This document shows, piece after piece, positions 23,719 to 36,300 of a DNA stretch of 64,000 bases. How positions within the stretch are numbered: position 1 is the stretch's first letter; every line of letters starts with the position of its first letter. The translations under genes were made by a program, and so were the position numbers. The DNA comes from Gymnopus androsaceus JB14 (Eukaryota > Basidiomycota > Agaricomycetes > Agaricales > Omphalotaceae). The DNA lies in contig ML769484.1 of NCBI GenBank assembly GCA_009733575.1, positions 62,001-126,000 on the forward strand, given 5' to 3'. The notes beneath the pieces are model-generated. The model was not told the origin of the DNA. It saw nothing but the letters and a program-made list of their open reading frames with translations, and searched no databases.

Positions 23719-26700
23719 ATGGCCAAGGCGCGAAAACTAGCGTTTTCAAAGCCACGGACATCCAGCTTCTATCGTTTTATCGTCGCAATATCTGCTATTC
23801 TAGTTACATCTATTATTGTTTCTTCTCCGACCTTTCGGAAACGTGACGCGTTGCTCTTCGACAACCCAGCCTTGGAATGGCAGGACAATATTTATCCATT
23901 CCGACAACAACAGCCATGGGACATTTCTACAGACTTTCATTATCCACGGCTTCTTGAATATCAAGTCCAGGAGGGGACATGGCTGCGTCTAGATGTGCAT
24001 CCTACAACTGGAGATATTGTGTTCGACATGCTTGGAGACTTGTATTGCATTCCAGCTTCGGAAACTCTGGAAGAAAAAACTATCGCTCAAGCGAGACCTG
24101 TTCTACTCGGCATTCCACACGATACGGAGCCAAGGTTTTCGCCAGATGGAACTCTACTGGCTTTTCGCAGTGATGCTGAGCTTGGTATAGATAATATCTG
24201 GATATTAAACTGGACAAGCTGCGAAGAAATGGACCGCAGGCCTCTCACTTCGACCGCTGCCGATCCCTTATTGGCCCAAGCTTTGGCGGAAAAGCAGGTG
24301 GATGAAGACCTTTTTTTCATCCAGCACGTACCAGAGACCAAGTTGCGGAGAAGAATCGCCTGATTAGAGAAGGTCGGCTTTCTGGTACGGTTCTGACACT
24401 CGTAACACTTTGTGTGCATCGTCTAATGTCCTGTTGTAGCCCAGCGCGTCACCAACGAAACGTACAGATATGTCTCCAGCCCTCGATTCCATCCTTCTGG
24501 CAAGAAAATAATTACATCCAAATGGTACACTGGCAGGTCCGTTTTGCACGATTTCTTTAGTTCTTTAGTAACCTTGATACACTGGCAGAATCACTATTGC
24601 AGCATCCGAAGGATGGGAATACACGTTACCTGACTTGTCCATCCTGCAAAAACCTGCGAGCATTTCGTCTGGTAGCGGTCGACGTGTCTTGGGGAGGACT
24701 CTTCCTAGAGGGATGACCGTAGATGATTATGCTGATCAAGTGGTTGGGCCCGAGCAGTTTCTCTACGCAGGAAACGATTTGGTGATTTTTGCAAAGAATG
24801 TAGTGGATGAGTATATGGTTGATAAGAAGGATGGTGCGCTTCCTCTATTGAACTCGAGACCTTTGGTCGACGTTAACTTGATATCTAGTTCACAAGGGCG
24901 TATACGCGCTTTTCTCTCGTAATTTAACATCTGGAAAAGAAGAAACACTGGTCGATGCATTCCCTGGGGGTGCTTCTCGACCAGAGCTGTCTAGAGATGG
25001 CAGGTCGCTCGCTTTCGTGCGTCACGTTGGAGAACGTGAAGCGCTTGTTATCAAGTACGCTCTCTTATCCTGTTTCCTGACAGTTCACCCACCTGAACTC
25101 TTACAGAGATCTTCAATCCGGCTCATTGCGTTACACCTGGTACGGGCTCACATATGAGTCCTCCATTCTCGCGGCAGGGCTAGGCGGGCCTTATCCCTCA
25201 TTCGCTTTTACCCCGAATGACGACGCGATTATCATTCTGGGCAGAAGGCCAAATCTATAGGGTGCCGTTGACTACCAATGGATTTGGAGAGAAGACTGCC
25301 TCTGGGACACCTAGACCTATCCGGTTCAACGCGCGCATAGAGAAACGCCTTGCGGACACTCGAACACCAGAACTGGACGTTTTGCGCCTGGAAACAGAGG
25401 ATACACAGAGGGTACATGCGTTAAAGGAATTAGCTCTCGATGATATCGGCTCCACAGCCGTCTTCCAAGCTGCAGGCGTATCCGTTGTGCAGGTTTTCGG
25501 GGAAACCACTGGCTACGAAAGTACCCGTCCTGGACTCCAGATTCACCTTACTACTCGCCATCCTTCGTTCTTGGGGCGAACAACTTCGTCATACACGCCC
25601 GATGGTCTGATACCCATTTCACGACTCTCGAACTGGCAAACATAGATTCAGGAATTGCGTACTGAGCTATCTGGGATTCCTTTTGGAAGATACTTCAATC
25701 CAATAGTTGGCGAAGGGCCTGGTGCCGCAAGAAAAATATCTTTCGTCAGGAGCGCAGGAGACTTGCTCACAGGCAGTATTCTCGCCACTGCTCGACCGGG
25801 TCTTTATGTTGGTGAAATCAACTTACCTTCAGCTGGCATTTCAAGCCAGGCTATACCTGTGCAAAATCTGCGATTTATTCCTTCGGACGTAGACGCTTCT
25901 GATCTTTCCCTCACGGTGCGCTTTATCAGGGACTCGGCCTTGTTGGTGCAACAGAGTTCTCGGGTCTTCACTGTACCGATTGAGACAGGACCTGAGCAAA
26001 CCACTATCCTCTCAGGAAGGATGTCGAGTGAAATAGCTGTCGCTCTTTGCACAACTGAGTGCTACCACAGAGAAGATAAAAGTCGAGAACGTAGCCTTTC
26101 TTGAACACCATCATGTCTATTTGGCAAGCGGAACCGGCCTAAAGCATCAAGACTAAACTATGGGCGAAACCTGGAAACTCTACAAACGGGCTGGTGCGAC
26201 TGAGCGTGGACGGTGGCCATGCTTTGACCTGGAGTAGAGATGGCACACGGCTATCATGGTTACTAGGTAAATTCTTTTCCTTCATCTTCATTGCCAGCGG
26301 TCTGAACATTTATAGGGCCTATCATTCACTCTCTCGATGTATCCAAAATCAGCCGATGTGTTAAAGCTGCCCAAGATGACCAGGATACCTTTGGTATATT
26401 GTGCACCATGAATCTTATCGACAAACAAGAGGTTTTTGTAGAGCACTCTACGGATATTGCTCGACTCAAGTCAGAAGCGAGGAAAACTCAGGATGCACAG
26501 CATGCTACTGTGCGCCGTCGTTATCCACAACGCAACTATCCTGACTATGGATACGGGAAACGAAGCAGTGGATTTGATTGAACGAGGTATGATGCTTATT
26601 GAGGGAGGTGTTATTGCCGCCATAGGGAGAGAGGAGCAGATCTTGATACCTGCCGGTGCAGTAACTATCGATGCCTTGGGAGGTTGGTCGCTTTTGCGCT

Positions 26701-28209
26701 CTTCCTTTGTCAATCGTTTCTGAAAAGTACAAAGGTTTTGTCATTCCGGGCTTCATCGACATTCATGCTCATTGGAGTGGATACACCACTCGTTATCCGG
26801 CCAAATCATGGGAAATGCAAAATTTTCTTGCTTATGGCGTAACAACATTGCACAAGTAGGCATGCAGATAATCGCCTATTCAGATGGTTTTAACGGTCTC
26901 TCTTCTAGCCCTAGCTCCGACTCAGTAAACACCTTTGTTGAACGCAGTCGTCTTGAGAGCGGGCAGTTTATCGGACCTCGCATATTGACCTCTGGAACAG
27001 TCGTCTTCGCTGGAACGTGGACCGGTTTGTATGAGGAGATCGTGAACGATGATCAAGCTCGAGCTGCTCTGAACAGAATCAAAGCTGAGGGCGGTCCCTG
27101 GGCGCTCTCATACAAAAATTACCAGCTTCCTTCTCGGTGAGCTAATCAATCTGATCATTATTTTCGTTTAAATCTCCTCTAATTTGAACATAGAGCATCC
27201 CGACAGCGACTTTTAAAGACATCAAAGGACCTGCAGATGCTTTGTTTCCCGGAAGGAGGTGCCAATTTCGACTGGGATTTGACGTACGTATTTTTGTTGG
27301 CTTGCTATCTGTACAGGTGAATTAAATCTTGCCTTCCAGCTATATTCAAGATGGCAAGTCTATTCTCTCCAGAACCAAACACAGATGGATAATATCGTGA
27401 TAGGCATGACTACGCTGGAGCATTCTTTCCCATTTCCCGTGGCGTACGAAGATGTCTCGAAATTATTTGCCCAGAGTGGAACCGCCTATACTCCGACATA
27501 TGTTGTGAGCTACGCTGGTCCTTGGGGAGAGGAATACGTATGGGCAAATCATGATGTTCCGAATGACCCAAAGTACGTGCGCCGTACTAGTGTTCTTCTC
27601 GGCCCACTTTGTTCTAAAGTTCAGTTAACAGGCTAAGGAACCACATGCGACATGGCATACTTGAAAAAATCACAGAGTCGATTGCTCGGCCTCTGAGTTG
27701 TGAGCTTACATCATTCCAAATTACGACCAAGGTTGACTCTTCACAGCGTATGTTCTATTTAACGCTTCTAGCTATGCTGCCAAAATGGTACATGAGGGTC
27801 TCAGAATCCATATCGGCGCACACGGTGAGCAGCCGATGGGGCATAACTTCCACGCGGAAATGTTCTTCACGAAGAGCGGTGGACTGACTAACTACGAGGT
27901 AATTTCATATTCTGTTACTGACACTTCTCGTTGACTGTCTTCCTTTGCACATAGGTCCTTCAAGCAGCGACTGTCAATGCTGCCTCGACACTTGGAATTC
28001 TCCCGTCAGTAGGGACATTGGCTGTCGGTAAACTGGCAGACTTTCTGATTTACATGCCCGGAATCGATCTACTAGGTGGTCCAGTTGAAGAGACTACCAA
28101 ACTGAGATATGTTTCTAGGGGAGGAAGGATCTGGGATGCGTTTACGATGACCGAAGTCTGGCCTGTTACAGGACGAAAGCAAGAAATGCCATCTTTCAAC
28201 CCTACATAG
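23719..28209 (+). pseudogene. Membrane-anchored TolB-propeller/amidohydrolase protein, many single-base frameshifts
   Basis: The N-terminus has a signal anchor (residues about 18-38, RFIVAISAILVTSIIVSS), then WDISTDFHYPRLLEY and a beta-propeller (GDIVFDMLGDLYCIP, FSPDGTLLAFRSD, RYVSSPRFHPSG, WSDTHFTTLEL). The C-terminal half is an amidohydrolase barrel with the metal-binding HxH in FVIPGFIDIHAHWSG, then NFLAYGVTTLHN, SYKNYQLPSR, GMTTLEHS, IHIGAHGE and finally GKLADFLIY. This matches a large (about 1,100-1,200 aa) fungal family of unknown substrate. At least eight one-base frameshifts are needed, near 24345, 25237, 25510, 25539, 25663, 26053, 26154 and 26504, nearly all +1. The protein sequence between them is well preserved, and introns keep their splice sites, including one GC-AG intron (27354-27403). 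It is non-functional as read. Confidence 0.82.
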
Positions 28210-28379
28210 CGAAGTAAGTAGATTCAATTTCACTGTTACAACTAGCTAGGTATCAAACACTTTATTTAGTCTCAACTTCCCAAACTTCAATCAGCGACTA
28301 CTGCTATTCCTCCTCCAGGACGGTGGTCCAACCTTCTGCGGAGTCTCTTTTGAGCACGAATTCAGTGAAACGAGCATTA

Positions 28380-29001
28380 TTATTTGAAAAGGCACTTTAC
28401 AATGTTTCTCAATTTCTTTGTTCTAGCTTTCTGCGCGAGCTGGGAAAGAGCTCCAGCGAAAATTCCCGAAAGTCCACCTATGACAACGGAAACCGAGGCA
28501 CCTCCGGACGTAGTGCTCTCAGAGCTCGGGGTCGCAGAGGTAGTGATGTTCCATGTTCCTTGCGAGACCTGAGACAAGGTGAGCTGAGGATCCTCTCTCA
28601 CGCAGCAATTTAATGAAGTACATACACCAAATTCCTGCTCAGGTTTAATGACCGCTTCACCGTTCTGCGTCATGGTCACGTCAGTGCCTAAAGCCGCCTT
28701 TGCGGTTTCCATTGTATCCAGAAGGGCGGTCTTGATCTGTCCAACTCCCCTAGATATCAAAACATCCGTGCGATTACTCTGAGCTGGTATTATGGTAGTC
28801 TGGTTAAACGGGACGTACAGGATGAAATTGGAAGGGGTAGAGGTGGTCATGTTCCTTGAGTGAATGCACGTCGCTTCGATTGGGAGTACCAAGCGTAGTG
28901 GCATGATCCATAGCGCATGCATGCGGTACGTAGGTGACATACGCGTATGATAGCACGCGCAAAGATATGGCCAGGACGGTGAGGGATCGAAAGTGCAGCA
29001 T
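28380..29001 (-). CDS. Secreted or surface-anchored hypothetical protein
   Basis: Exon 1 (28943-29001) encodes a signal peptide, MLHFRSLTVLAISLRVLSYA. An 88-bp GT-AG intron (28855-28942) joins in frame to NMTTSTPSNFILYVPFNQ. The mature part has several N-glycosylation sequons (NMT, NQT, NRT, NIT), a Cys-containing stretch (FGVCTSLNCCVRED), a Ser/Thr/Gly region, and a hydrophobic segment near the end (ASVSVVIGGLSGIFAGAL) followed by a basic tail. That layout suggests a single-pass membrane protein facing the cell exterior. I do not recognise a family. The long unspliced reading frame upstream (to 29220) is explained by reading through the intron. Confidence 0.58.
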
Positions 29002-30211
29002 TATATCCACTAGGAAGAAAGTATTCTTCAATCCAGAGGAGTATTGGCGGTGAGTATCCGACTCGCAAGCGAACGAAGCGTTGTTGAATAAATGATAGAG
29101 AAAAAGGGCAACCAGTCCCAGTAAGGAATACTCGGTGAAGAAGAGTTCGAAGTCGAAGAGGGTGCAAGATGCACCATGGGATGCCAGAGGACATTCCTTA
29201 TCTACCTTCGCCGGGTCCAAAGATCTTCAATTCTATTCGACTATACTATTCGACTATACACTTGCTGGAGTTCTGTTGTCAACGATCCTATTTGATATTA
29301 AGCACTCTTTCCTCGACGTCTTCACTACGACCTAAGATCTGATAGCTTAGTTCAGAATTGCAGATCTACATAGATCGGATCCTGATGTCTCGAGGGGATA
29401 TGTAAGTATTCTATGTATGTACTTGACCCGGAAAAGTTCCAGGGCCGTGAAATGTTGATTCGATATTCGTAAGGGATACTCTGCAGCTTAGGAGTGTAGT
29501 TATCAGTTACTTCTAACTATTAACTTCTAACTATTAACTTCTAGGATAGGATAGGATTGGATAGGGTATGAATTATGTATACTGGCCGATGTCTGTTCCC
29601 GAACAACCTCTTTACTATACTAAAGTACTTTCTACGAACACCGGGAGCATAGCTGTCGAAGATTTGACGCACGAGTACTTGAATGCCAGGCTCAAAGCAA
29701 CCCTTCACTGATATCCAAGGTCATCCATTGTTTTGTTTTTGTTTTTAGAGATTTTATTATTTTTTGTAATGGAGTACATCGTATGTAATGTACAACTACT
29801 GACTCTTTTAGTCTACTATAATCAAGATAATAAATATACCATGTGCAGCTCTGCAAGTACAGAAGAATTTAACTTGAGCTTATAGTGTATGGAGGTTGCA
29901 TGTAGAGAAGACGAGGACGAGAATCCACGGGATGCCAAATGGAAAATCCGAAAACCAAACCAAACCAAAAGCGACCGACTAGGGAAGGTGAGAAGGGAAT
30001 GGGAAGAAGGAAAGGACTCGGCTACTTGTGAGGAAGGTGATGGAGGGAAAGGAGGAACGGAATGCAATGCAAAGCAGAATATAAAAATAAGGGAAAAAAA
30101 CGTCTCCGACCAGCACCAGTATCGACCATGGCGGGAGTAATATGAACATAAAAGTGATTTTCCGCTTATAGGAGAAAGATCCGATGGTGGCGAAAATCCT
30201 GAAGGCAAATA
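29002..30211. other. Intergenic, AT-rich, with a short tandem repeat
   Basis: No gene is supported. A short tandem repeat of the unit TAACTTCTAACTATT occurs at about 29508-29544, followed by GGATA-type repeats (about 29544-29567). The ORF 29822-30208 on the minus strand overlaps the likely 3' UTR of the kinase gene and has no motif. Confidence 0.5.
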
Positions 30212-31830
30212 TCATGACTGATAGGGAGGACGGAACGAATGAGGGGCGCTGTCGAATGCGTCAGGAGAGCCCGACCGCGAACGTTCGGCTATCGTAGCCG
30301 TCGGTTGAAGCTGCAGAGATTCTGTCTGTGACTGCCCGAGCGATTGATTATGTGGGTAGTAGCTCTTTCTTCGGGAACTATCAAAGTCATATACGGTGAA
30401 TCTGCGGAAGAAAGATAATTGATTAGGGAAACGTTTCGAGCGAGCGGGCGGAAAAACACATACTGCTCCTCTAGCTGTCGCAATTCGGGTTTGAGTTTCT
30501 CGAGATCAGCGTTGGCTTTCCGTTTGGTATGAGTTAGGGGCTTTTCGACCATGAGGAACTCGTCGAGTTCATGCGACACATCGAAGTTGGCTGTTTTCAT
30601 CTGAGAGCGCACTGTTATGAGCTGACACTCGACGGCGAAAGTAGAGAGTGTACTTACATCAGGGACGAACGGAGCAGCCAACTCCTTACTTTCCAGCTTG
30701 TCCCATTCTAACGAGCCAAACCAAGGATGCTCGCGAAAGTCGTCCAAGGCGTCAGTTGATCGACAGCCCATACGTCTACTAGGATCCCGCTCAATGAGCT
30801 AGTTACAAGTTAGTTATAGTAGCGGCACAAAAAACGTAATACTCACTTGTTTCAAAACATTAATCCCGTCATCGCTGCAGTGTACAGACTCTGTAGGGAA
30901 TTTAAGATCATCTTTGAGGATGGTAGAAGTCATTCGTTCGGCGCTCCTGCCGTCGAAAGGTCGTTTGTTGAATAGCAGTTCGTAAATGGTGATACCCAAG
31001 CTCCACCAGTCGATTTGCCAAGAGTACCCTTTGCGTGCGAGTACCTCTGGAGCCATATAAGCCATACTACCTGCGACACTAGTATGCGGCCGGCGGTTAG
31101 AGTAGTGTATAGCGACGTTAAAGTCGGTGATGTGTGCGTTTCCCTGGGAGTCGAGAAGGACGTTGTCAGGTTTCAGGTCACTATGTAAGGTTAGTATCTG
31201 TGGAAGCGATTGTGAGACTGCGGCTTACCGATGGATGATGCGTTGTTGATGGAGGTAAGAGATTGCTGAAGCCAACTGGGCCAACCAGAATTTGACGACT
31301 TTTTCTGGTAGAGGACCTTTACGTTCGACATGAACTATAGAGGATATTAGATAATAGATGAAAGAGTGTAGGGGTAATTCGTACAGCGCAAGTCTCCGCC
31401 CAGCATCAAGTCGAGAACAAAGAAACAATTCTCATCGTCCTGGAATGCATATCGCATATTGACGACAAAGGCATGGTCAATCTGAAGACTCAGTTAGCTT
31501 TTATCATCGAATGAGTCGATCAGGACATACCTCCTCCAGCAGCCTCCTCTCCTGAACGACATTGGCTACAGCCTTCTGCCTGATACATCGCGCCTTCTCA
31601 ACATACTTGAGAGCATAAAGCTTTTTCGTCTTCTTGTGTTCAACGACCCTGACCTAAAGCGATTGATTATCGTCAAAAAGACACGTCTTTTCAGGGATAC
31701 AACACGAAACGATGAGACGAACCTTGCCAAAAGCGCCTTTGCCAACGGCTCGATGGAGGTCGAAATGGTAAAGGTTTACTTCGCCGTCAAAGTCGATGGG
31801 CTCGGAAAAACAGCAGCAGAGGGCACCCAT
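30212..31830 (-). CDS. YANK/STK32-type Ser/Thr protein kinase with lipid-anchor N-terminus
   Basis: The start at 31830 gives MGALCCCFSEPIDFDGEV. Gly-2 suits N-myristoylation and the CCC cluster suits palmitoylation, so membrane attachment is likely. Kinase motifs follow in order: glycine loop VGKGAFGKV, catalytic Lys in LYALKYVEK, IIHRDLKPDNVLLDSQG, then ITDFNVAIH, where DFG is DFN as in animal STK32 kinases. MAYMAPEVLARKG, WWSLGITIYELL and RMGCRSTDALDDFREHPWF complete the domain. A C-terminal coiled segment (LEKLKPELRQLEEQ) is spliced to FTVYDFDSSRRKSYY and ends at the TGA at 30212; reading through that last intron would give a false stop at 30289. All junctions keep frame. Its substrate is unknown. 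Confidence 0.88.
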
Positions 31831-32145
31831 GTTGCATAACCGACCGGGGAGGATGAAAGAGAGATTAATAAGAACAGGAATACAAGGGGCTCACTTTTAG
31901 GGGAAGCATTGTATTTTCGTGTGACTAATGATCGCACCTCTCCTTTATTAAATAATGATCCGTTTTTGGAAGTACACACCGCGAGGCAAACGTAGAATAT
32001 GTATGTAGAGTCTATGGCATGAATGGTACACAGACAGTTTCGGTCTCATCGTAGCTATAGATACATACCCATTTGGTCTCATTGCGTTCAAAGTCTCACT
32101 CGATTTCAGCGGGGGATCGATGTCTATTATTATTAACGATGTACA
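31831..32145. other. Intergenic between kinase and PDX1
   Basis: This 315-bp stretch holds the kinase promoter and the PDX1 3' end. No additional ORF or repeat could be supported. Confidence 0.5.
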
Positions 32146-33270
32146 TTATACCAGCCCATCTAAAAAGCTTGAAGAGGATTTTGTTGAAGGAGGAATGGGG
32201 GCTGTCTGCTTGGAGGAAGAGGGTAAACTCGATGGAGGAAGGTAGTCGGCAATGATCGAGTCGAAATCCGGCGCAATAGGAGCTGGATGCATATCAATTA
32301 TAGCGCGAAGCAGAAGAAAGGCAAGAAAGGTACCTGGTACAGACCTAGCCTTGACCGAGTTTTGAAGCATGGTAGAGACAATGAGCTTACGAATGGCCGC
32401 TCCGTCAAGCGGAACAGCCTGAGGAATATTAGTGAAACTCGGGCGTCGCGCGAATAAATTAACAAATCTCATACCTTGGGAGCTGCATCTTTCTTCTGCA
32501 AACCTTTCAAAGCCGCCTCGATAGGTGTAGGGGACTGTTTAAATGTACCCAGAGGCCCGGAAGCCTGACCCAAGTATGTCAGGACGTCACCCTTGGTGAC
32601 CATTCCTCGGACACCTGTTCCAGTGATTTTACTCGCGTCGTGAATATTGTTTTCGGCAAGAAGGCGGTATACTGAAGGGAACATGGGTCCGGAATGCGAT
32701 ATAGGTTCCGAGGACTGAGATTGCTGAGGCGCGGAAGGTTCCGGAGACGACTTGGGGGGTGCAGAAGGGCTAGAAGACGAGGCTTCCTGAGCTGGAGCTT
32801 CTTCCTTTGGTGGCTCGAGGTTGGAGATATCGTCGCCTTCCTCTGCAAGAAGCGCGATTATTTTTCCAATTTTGACATTTTTTGTACCATCCGGGATCTA
32901 ACAGAAAAACAAGTTGGATAGCCGTATACAAAATACAAGTATACGCACCAAAATCTTTCCTAAAACTCCGTCGTCTTGAGCTTCGACATCAATCGTTGCT
33001 TTATCCGTTTCCTGCAAAGCAAAGAGTTAGCGGGCGAGACCAGTATAATACTTGACGCGACTCGCAATTTCTAATAAAACGTCACCGGCAGCAAAAGTTT
33101 CACCTTCCTTCTTCTTCCACGAGGCGATCCCTCCCTCGGTCATAGTGGGAGACATGGCTGGCATCTGCATGTTGGTCACTGCGCGCCGAGCAGCGCTATT
33201 AGAGAATACTAGTAGAATATTAGTCGAGAATAAAAGCAGAAAGAAAATACATACGTCTGCGTGCCAGCAT
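32146..33270 (-). CDS. PDX1: Pyruvate dehydrogenase complex protein X (E3-binding protein)
   Basis: Protein X docks dihydrolipoamide dehydrogenase to the mitochondrial pyruvate dehydrogenase core. I place the start at 33270: MLARR joins across a short intron (ending in CTAG) to [13 protein letters not shown], a good mitochondrial presequence. The lipoyl domain reads [20 protein letters not shown] and [20 protein letters not shown], with the lipoyl-lysine in ETDKA. A Pro/Ala/Ser linker follows, then the peripheral subunit-binding domain ([35 protein letters not shown]). A short C-terminal part ends at the TAA at 32146. The acetyltransferase domain with its HxxxDG motif is absent, which separates protein X from E2. 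It is head-to-head with SCAP. Confidence 0.85.
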
Positions 33271-33366
33271 GAGGGAACGGGAAAAGGCTAAGTAGCGCTT
33301 CTTTGGTTTACCTCATCCCGGCCTCGGAACAACTCAGCAAACGACCCCTTGCATTTAATGATTTAA

Positions 33367-36300
33367 AATCTGACTTGCTTCTCTACCACGACGGGCAGGT
33401 CCTCTTCGCGTCGTTATGATCCAAATTCCTTTTCCGTGCTGCAATTTGCACGAACATACGGCCAGCGTTTCTTTCTCAAATTCGGGCTGTAAGTATTCCT
33501 GTGCTAGAGACTTCTTTTATTAATGACCACACAGACATTGTGCTACTCACCAAATTCGTATTATTCTGGTCTCTTGTGTTGTTATAACTTCCCTTTTCTA
33601 TCCGGCACTTGCTCTCTACTCTTCTCAGACCAAATCAATCTCCATCTTCGACGCTCTCATTTCCCCAAACTCAAGCGTCCATGCTCAGCAGGATCTCGCA
33701 GAGCTGTGGGATGGGTACGACTCTTTACATTCGCGGGAGGATGCAGTGTCTCGCGCACTATGCGGGTCAGGCCGTACAGTGAGGGCCGAGCGGTTGCTAG
33801 TCCAGAGCTCCTGGTCAGGAGACAACATCAATCACGGAATCCTTCTCTCCACTCTCAATTTCGAACGCAAGCTCGAAGAGCTTCTCTCTTCCCCTAAATT
33901 GTCCTGCTTGAAGAAAGCAGATGGCAAATGTCTCGTCCTATCCCCCTTGGAATTCTGGGGACACGACCGAGATTTATTACTCGCGGATTCCAACATTCTG
34001 GACAAACTCAGTTCATCCAAAAGCGTCTCTATTGACGGAATACCAATAACACCCGAAATGGTCCTTGCAGGTCGATCGGACGAATCCACATTCGATTTCG
34101 CAAACTTTCTTGCATTGACCTATTTCTTCACCCAACCTAGATGCCAGGGTACCTCTGAACATGAAGCATGGCTGCAGGCAGTCAAAGTCGCTGCCGGTAA
34201 AGAGGCAGAAATGGGAGAATCTTCCCAAGAGCCAACTATAATTGCACTAGAAGTGCGTGTTTCATTCATCATTCACCATGCATACCTCTGATGTACTCTC
34301 ACACAGTTCGGGGCAAACAAGGGCAGGTCTGCTATTTCAGTATTCCTATATCTCTCGTACGCGAGCTTTTTTGTGTACGTGTTTTGGTCTATGCGACAGA
34401 TCAAGAGCGTACACTCTCGCGTCGGTGTGGCCTTTACTGCTTTAGTGGAGATTGTCGTAAGTACAATCACCAGTCTTAGTGTTTGCGCACTCGTAGGCTT
34501 CAAGGTTACAATGGTCCCATGGTAAACATTCATATCAGCTCCAGTGCATGCATCCTTTTCTCATCGAGCATCGCTCTCAGGGAACTATTACCTATCGTGA
34601 TCGTCTTTGTGGGAGCAGAGAACATGTTCAACTTGGTGGACGCCGTTGGTCGAACTTCTGTGACGCTTACAGTCAAACAACGAATAGCCGAAGGTCTCAG
34701 TCGCGCAGGCACTTCGAATACGCTCAAGGTCGTCTCTTACAATTCAATCCTCGGTGTCCTTGCCGTGTTTTCAGCTGGCTCTATACGGCAGTTTTGCGTG
34801 TTTGCTATCGTTGTTCTGGTAGCGCACTGGTTTTTGGCTCATACCTTCTTCTTGGCGGTTTTGTCTATTGATATGCAGCGCCTTGAGGTAAGATTCCATA
34901 ATGTACCTTGCTGTATTGCTGACCCGATGGAATTTCTAGCTCGAAGAGCTTCTTCGTCAAGATTCAGAGCTAACTCCTCCTCTCGCCTCATCTACTCCAC
35001 AGAGTACTCCAGTCAAGTCAAATTCAAGTTGGTGGAATCTGGGTCTAGTCGCCAGGAAGCTTCTCAGTGGTCGCGCTACAAAGAACCTCAGTCTTGTTCT
35101 AGTGAGTTCGTGCCTACTCCAATGCGTTTGTAGGCTAATTACGTCTACAGCTATTGGCCATAACCGCTACGCTCTATTACGCTACCATGCCTTCAGAGCC
35201 TCTTACAGAGATCAACTCGCATGCACCTCGCGGGGCACTATTCAGAAATCCGGATAATGCCGCGGATTCTGCGATTATTGAAGATATCGGTTCAGATCGA
35301 CGCATCTGGAAAATGCTCAACCCGAATGAAGCAGCATTACATCTTCGAATGGAGGCCCCGACGTTCCTCACTTTTCGGCCTAGCACGGATAACATTAAAC
35401 AACATCTAAACAGCACCCCCGAGCATAAAAGTCATCGATCTTTAGCTCGTACACTTCGTTCTATACTTTGGTTCATGAAGACCTTGGTTCTTCCGATTGC
35501 AGGCACCACGTTTATGCTTTGGATACTCTGCTTGTATCTGCTCAAAGACGCAGAGCTGCTTGACGCGCAGCAACACCACGCAAAGCCTGAATCCTCGCCA
35601 TCGAAAGAGGATTCTGCTACTTTGGAACGGCATGTTTCTTTCTCAACACTTCCACGGGCGTTTTCGAGTGATGTGGAGCTTATTGCGACGAGTTTGGACG
35701 GACGAGTGGCAGTTTGTGTTGGGTTGCATAACGAGGTGATCATCTGGAGGACAGACTCTTCGCAATATGTTTCCATCGATGCTTCGGACATTCTTCTGCA
35801 ATCCCCTAGTTCTTCCTCTGCATCGGGTGCATTGACGAGCGTCGCCATGGATGACAATGGCGAATATTGTGCTGTCGGTACAGGAGCAGGCGTCATCGCT
35901 GTATGGGATATTCGGGACGGCAACGTTCGTTCCCTGCCGCATCTTTCACTTCCCGTCTCCTCTGCAGGAGTCACAGAGATGCAATTTGTCCCCAGTCCAC
36001 GTAGATTCGAAGGAAGCTCCCCTCCTACTTCGAACCCTGCATCCCCTGTTCTTGCGCCGCTGCAATCCGTCCATCTCGTGGCGGTTTATGAAAACGGCGC
36101 AGTAACGAAATACGCCGTTCAGGATCTATCTGGACTTGTTTATGTCCAACCTTCGAGATCTGGCTCAGTACTGTCCTCAAAGCTGATCCGTGTCAAACCC
36201 GAGAACAGACTTGTAGTTGCGTTTTGCTTGGATGATGGATCAGTTGAATTATTTGATGTGGGCGATACCAATGCTCTCATTAATGATGATTTCTGTGTTC

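Noticed and set aside
34483..35133. Independent 216-codon gene
   Set aside because: It is part of SCAP exons with intron read-through (sterol-sensing domain).
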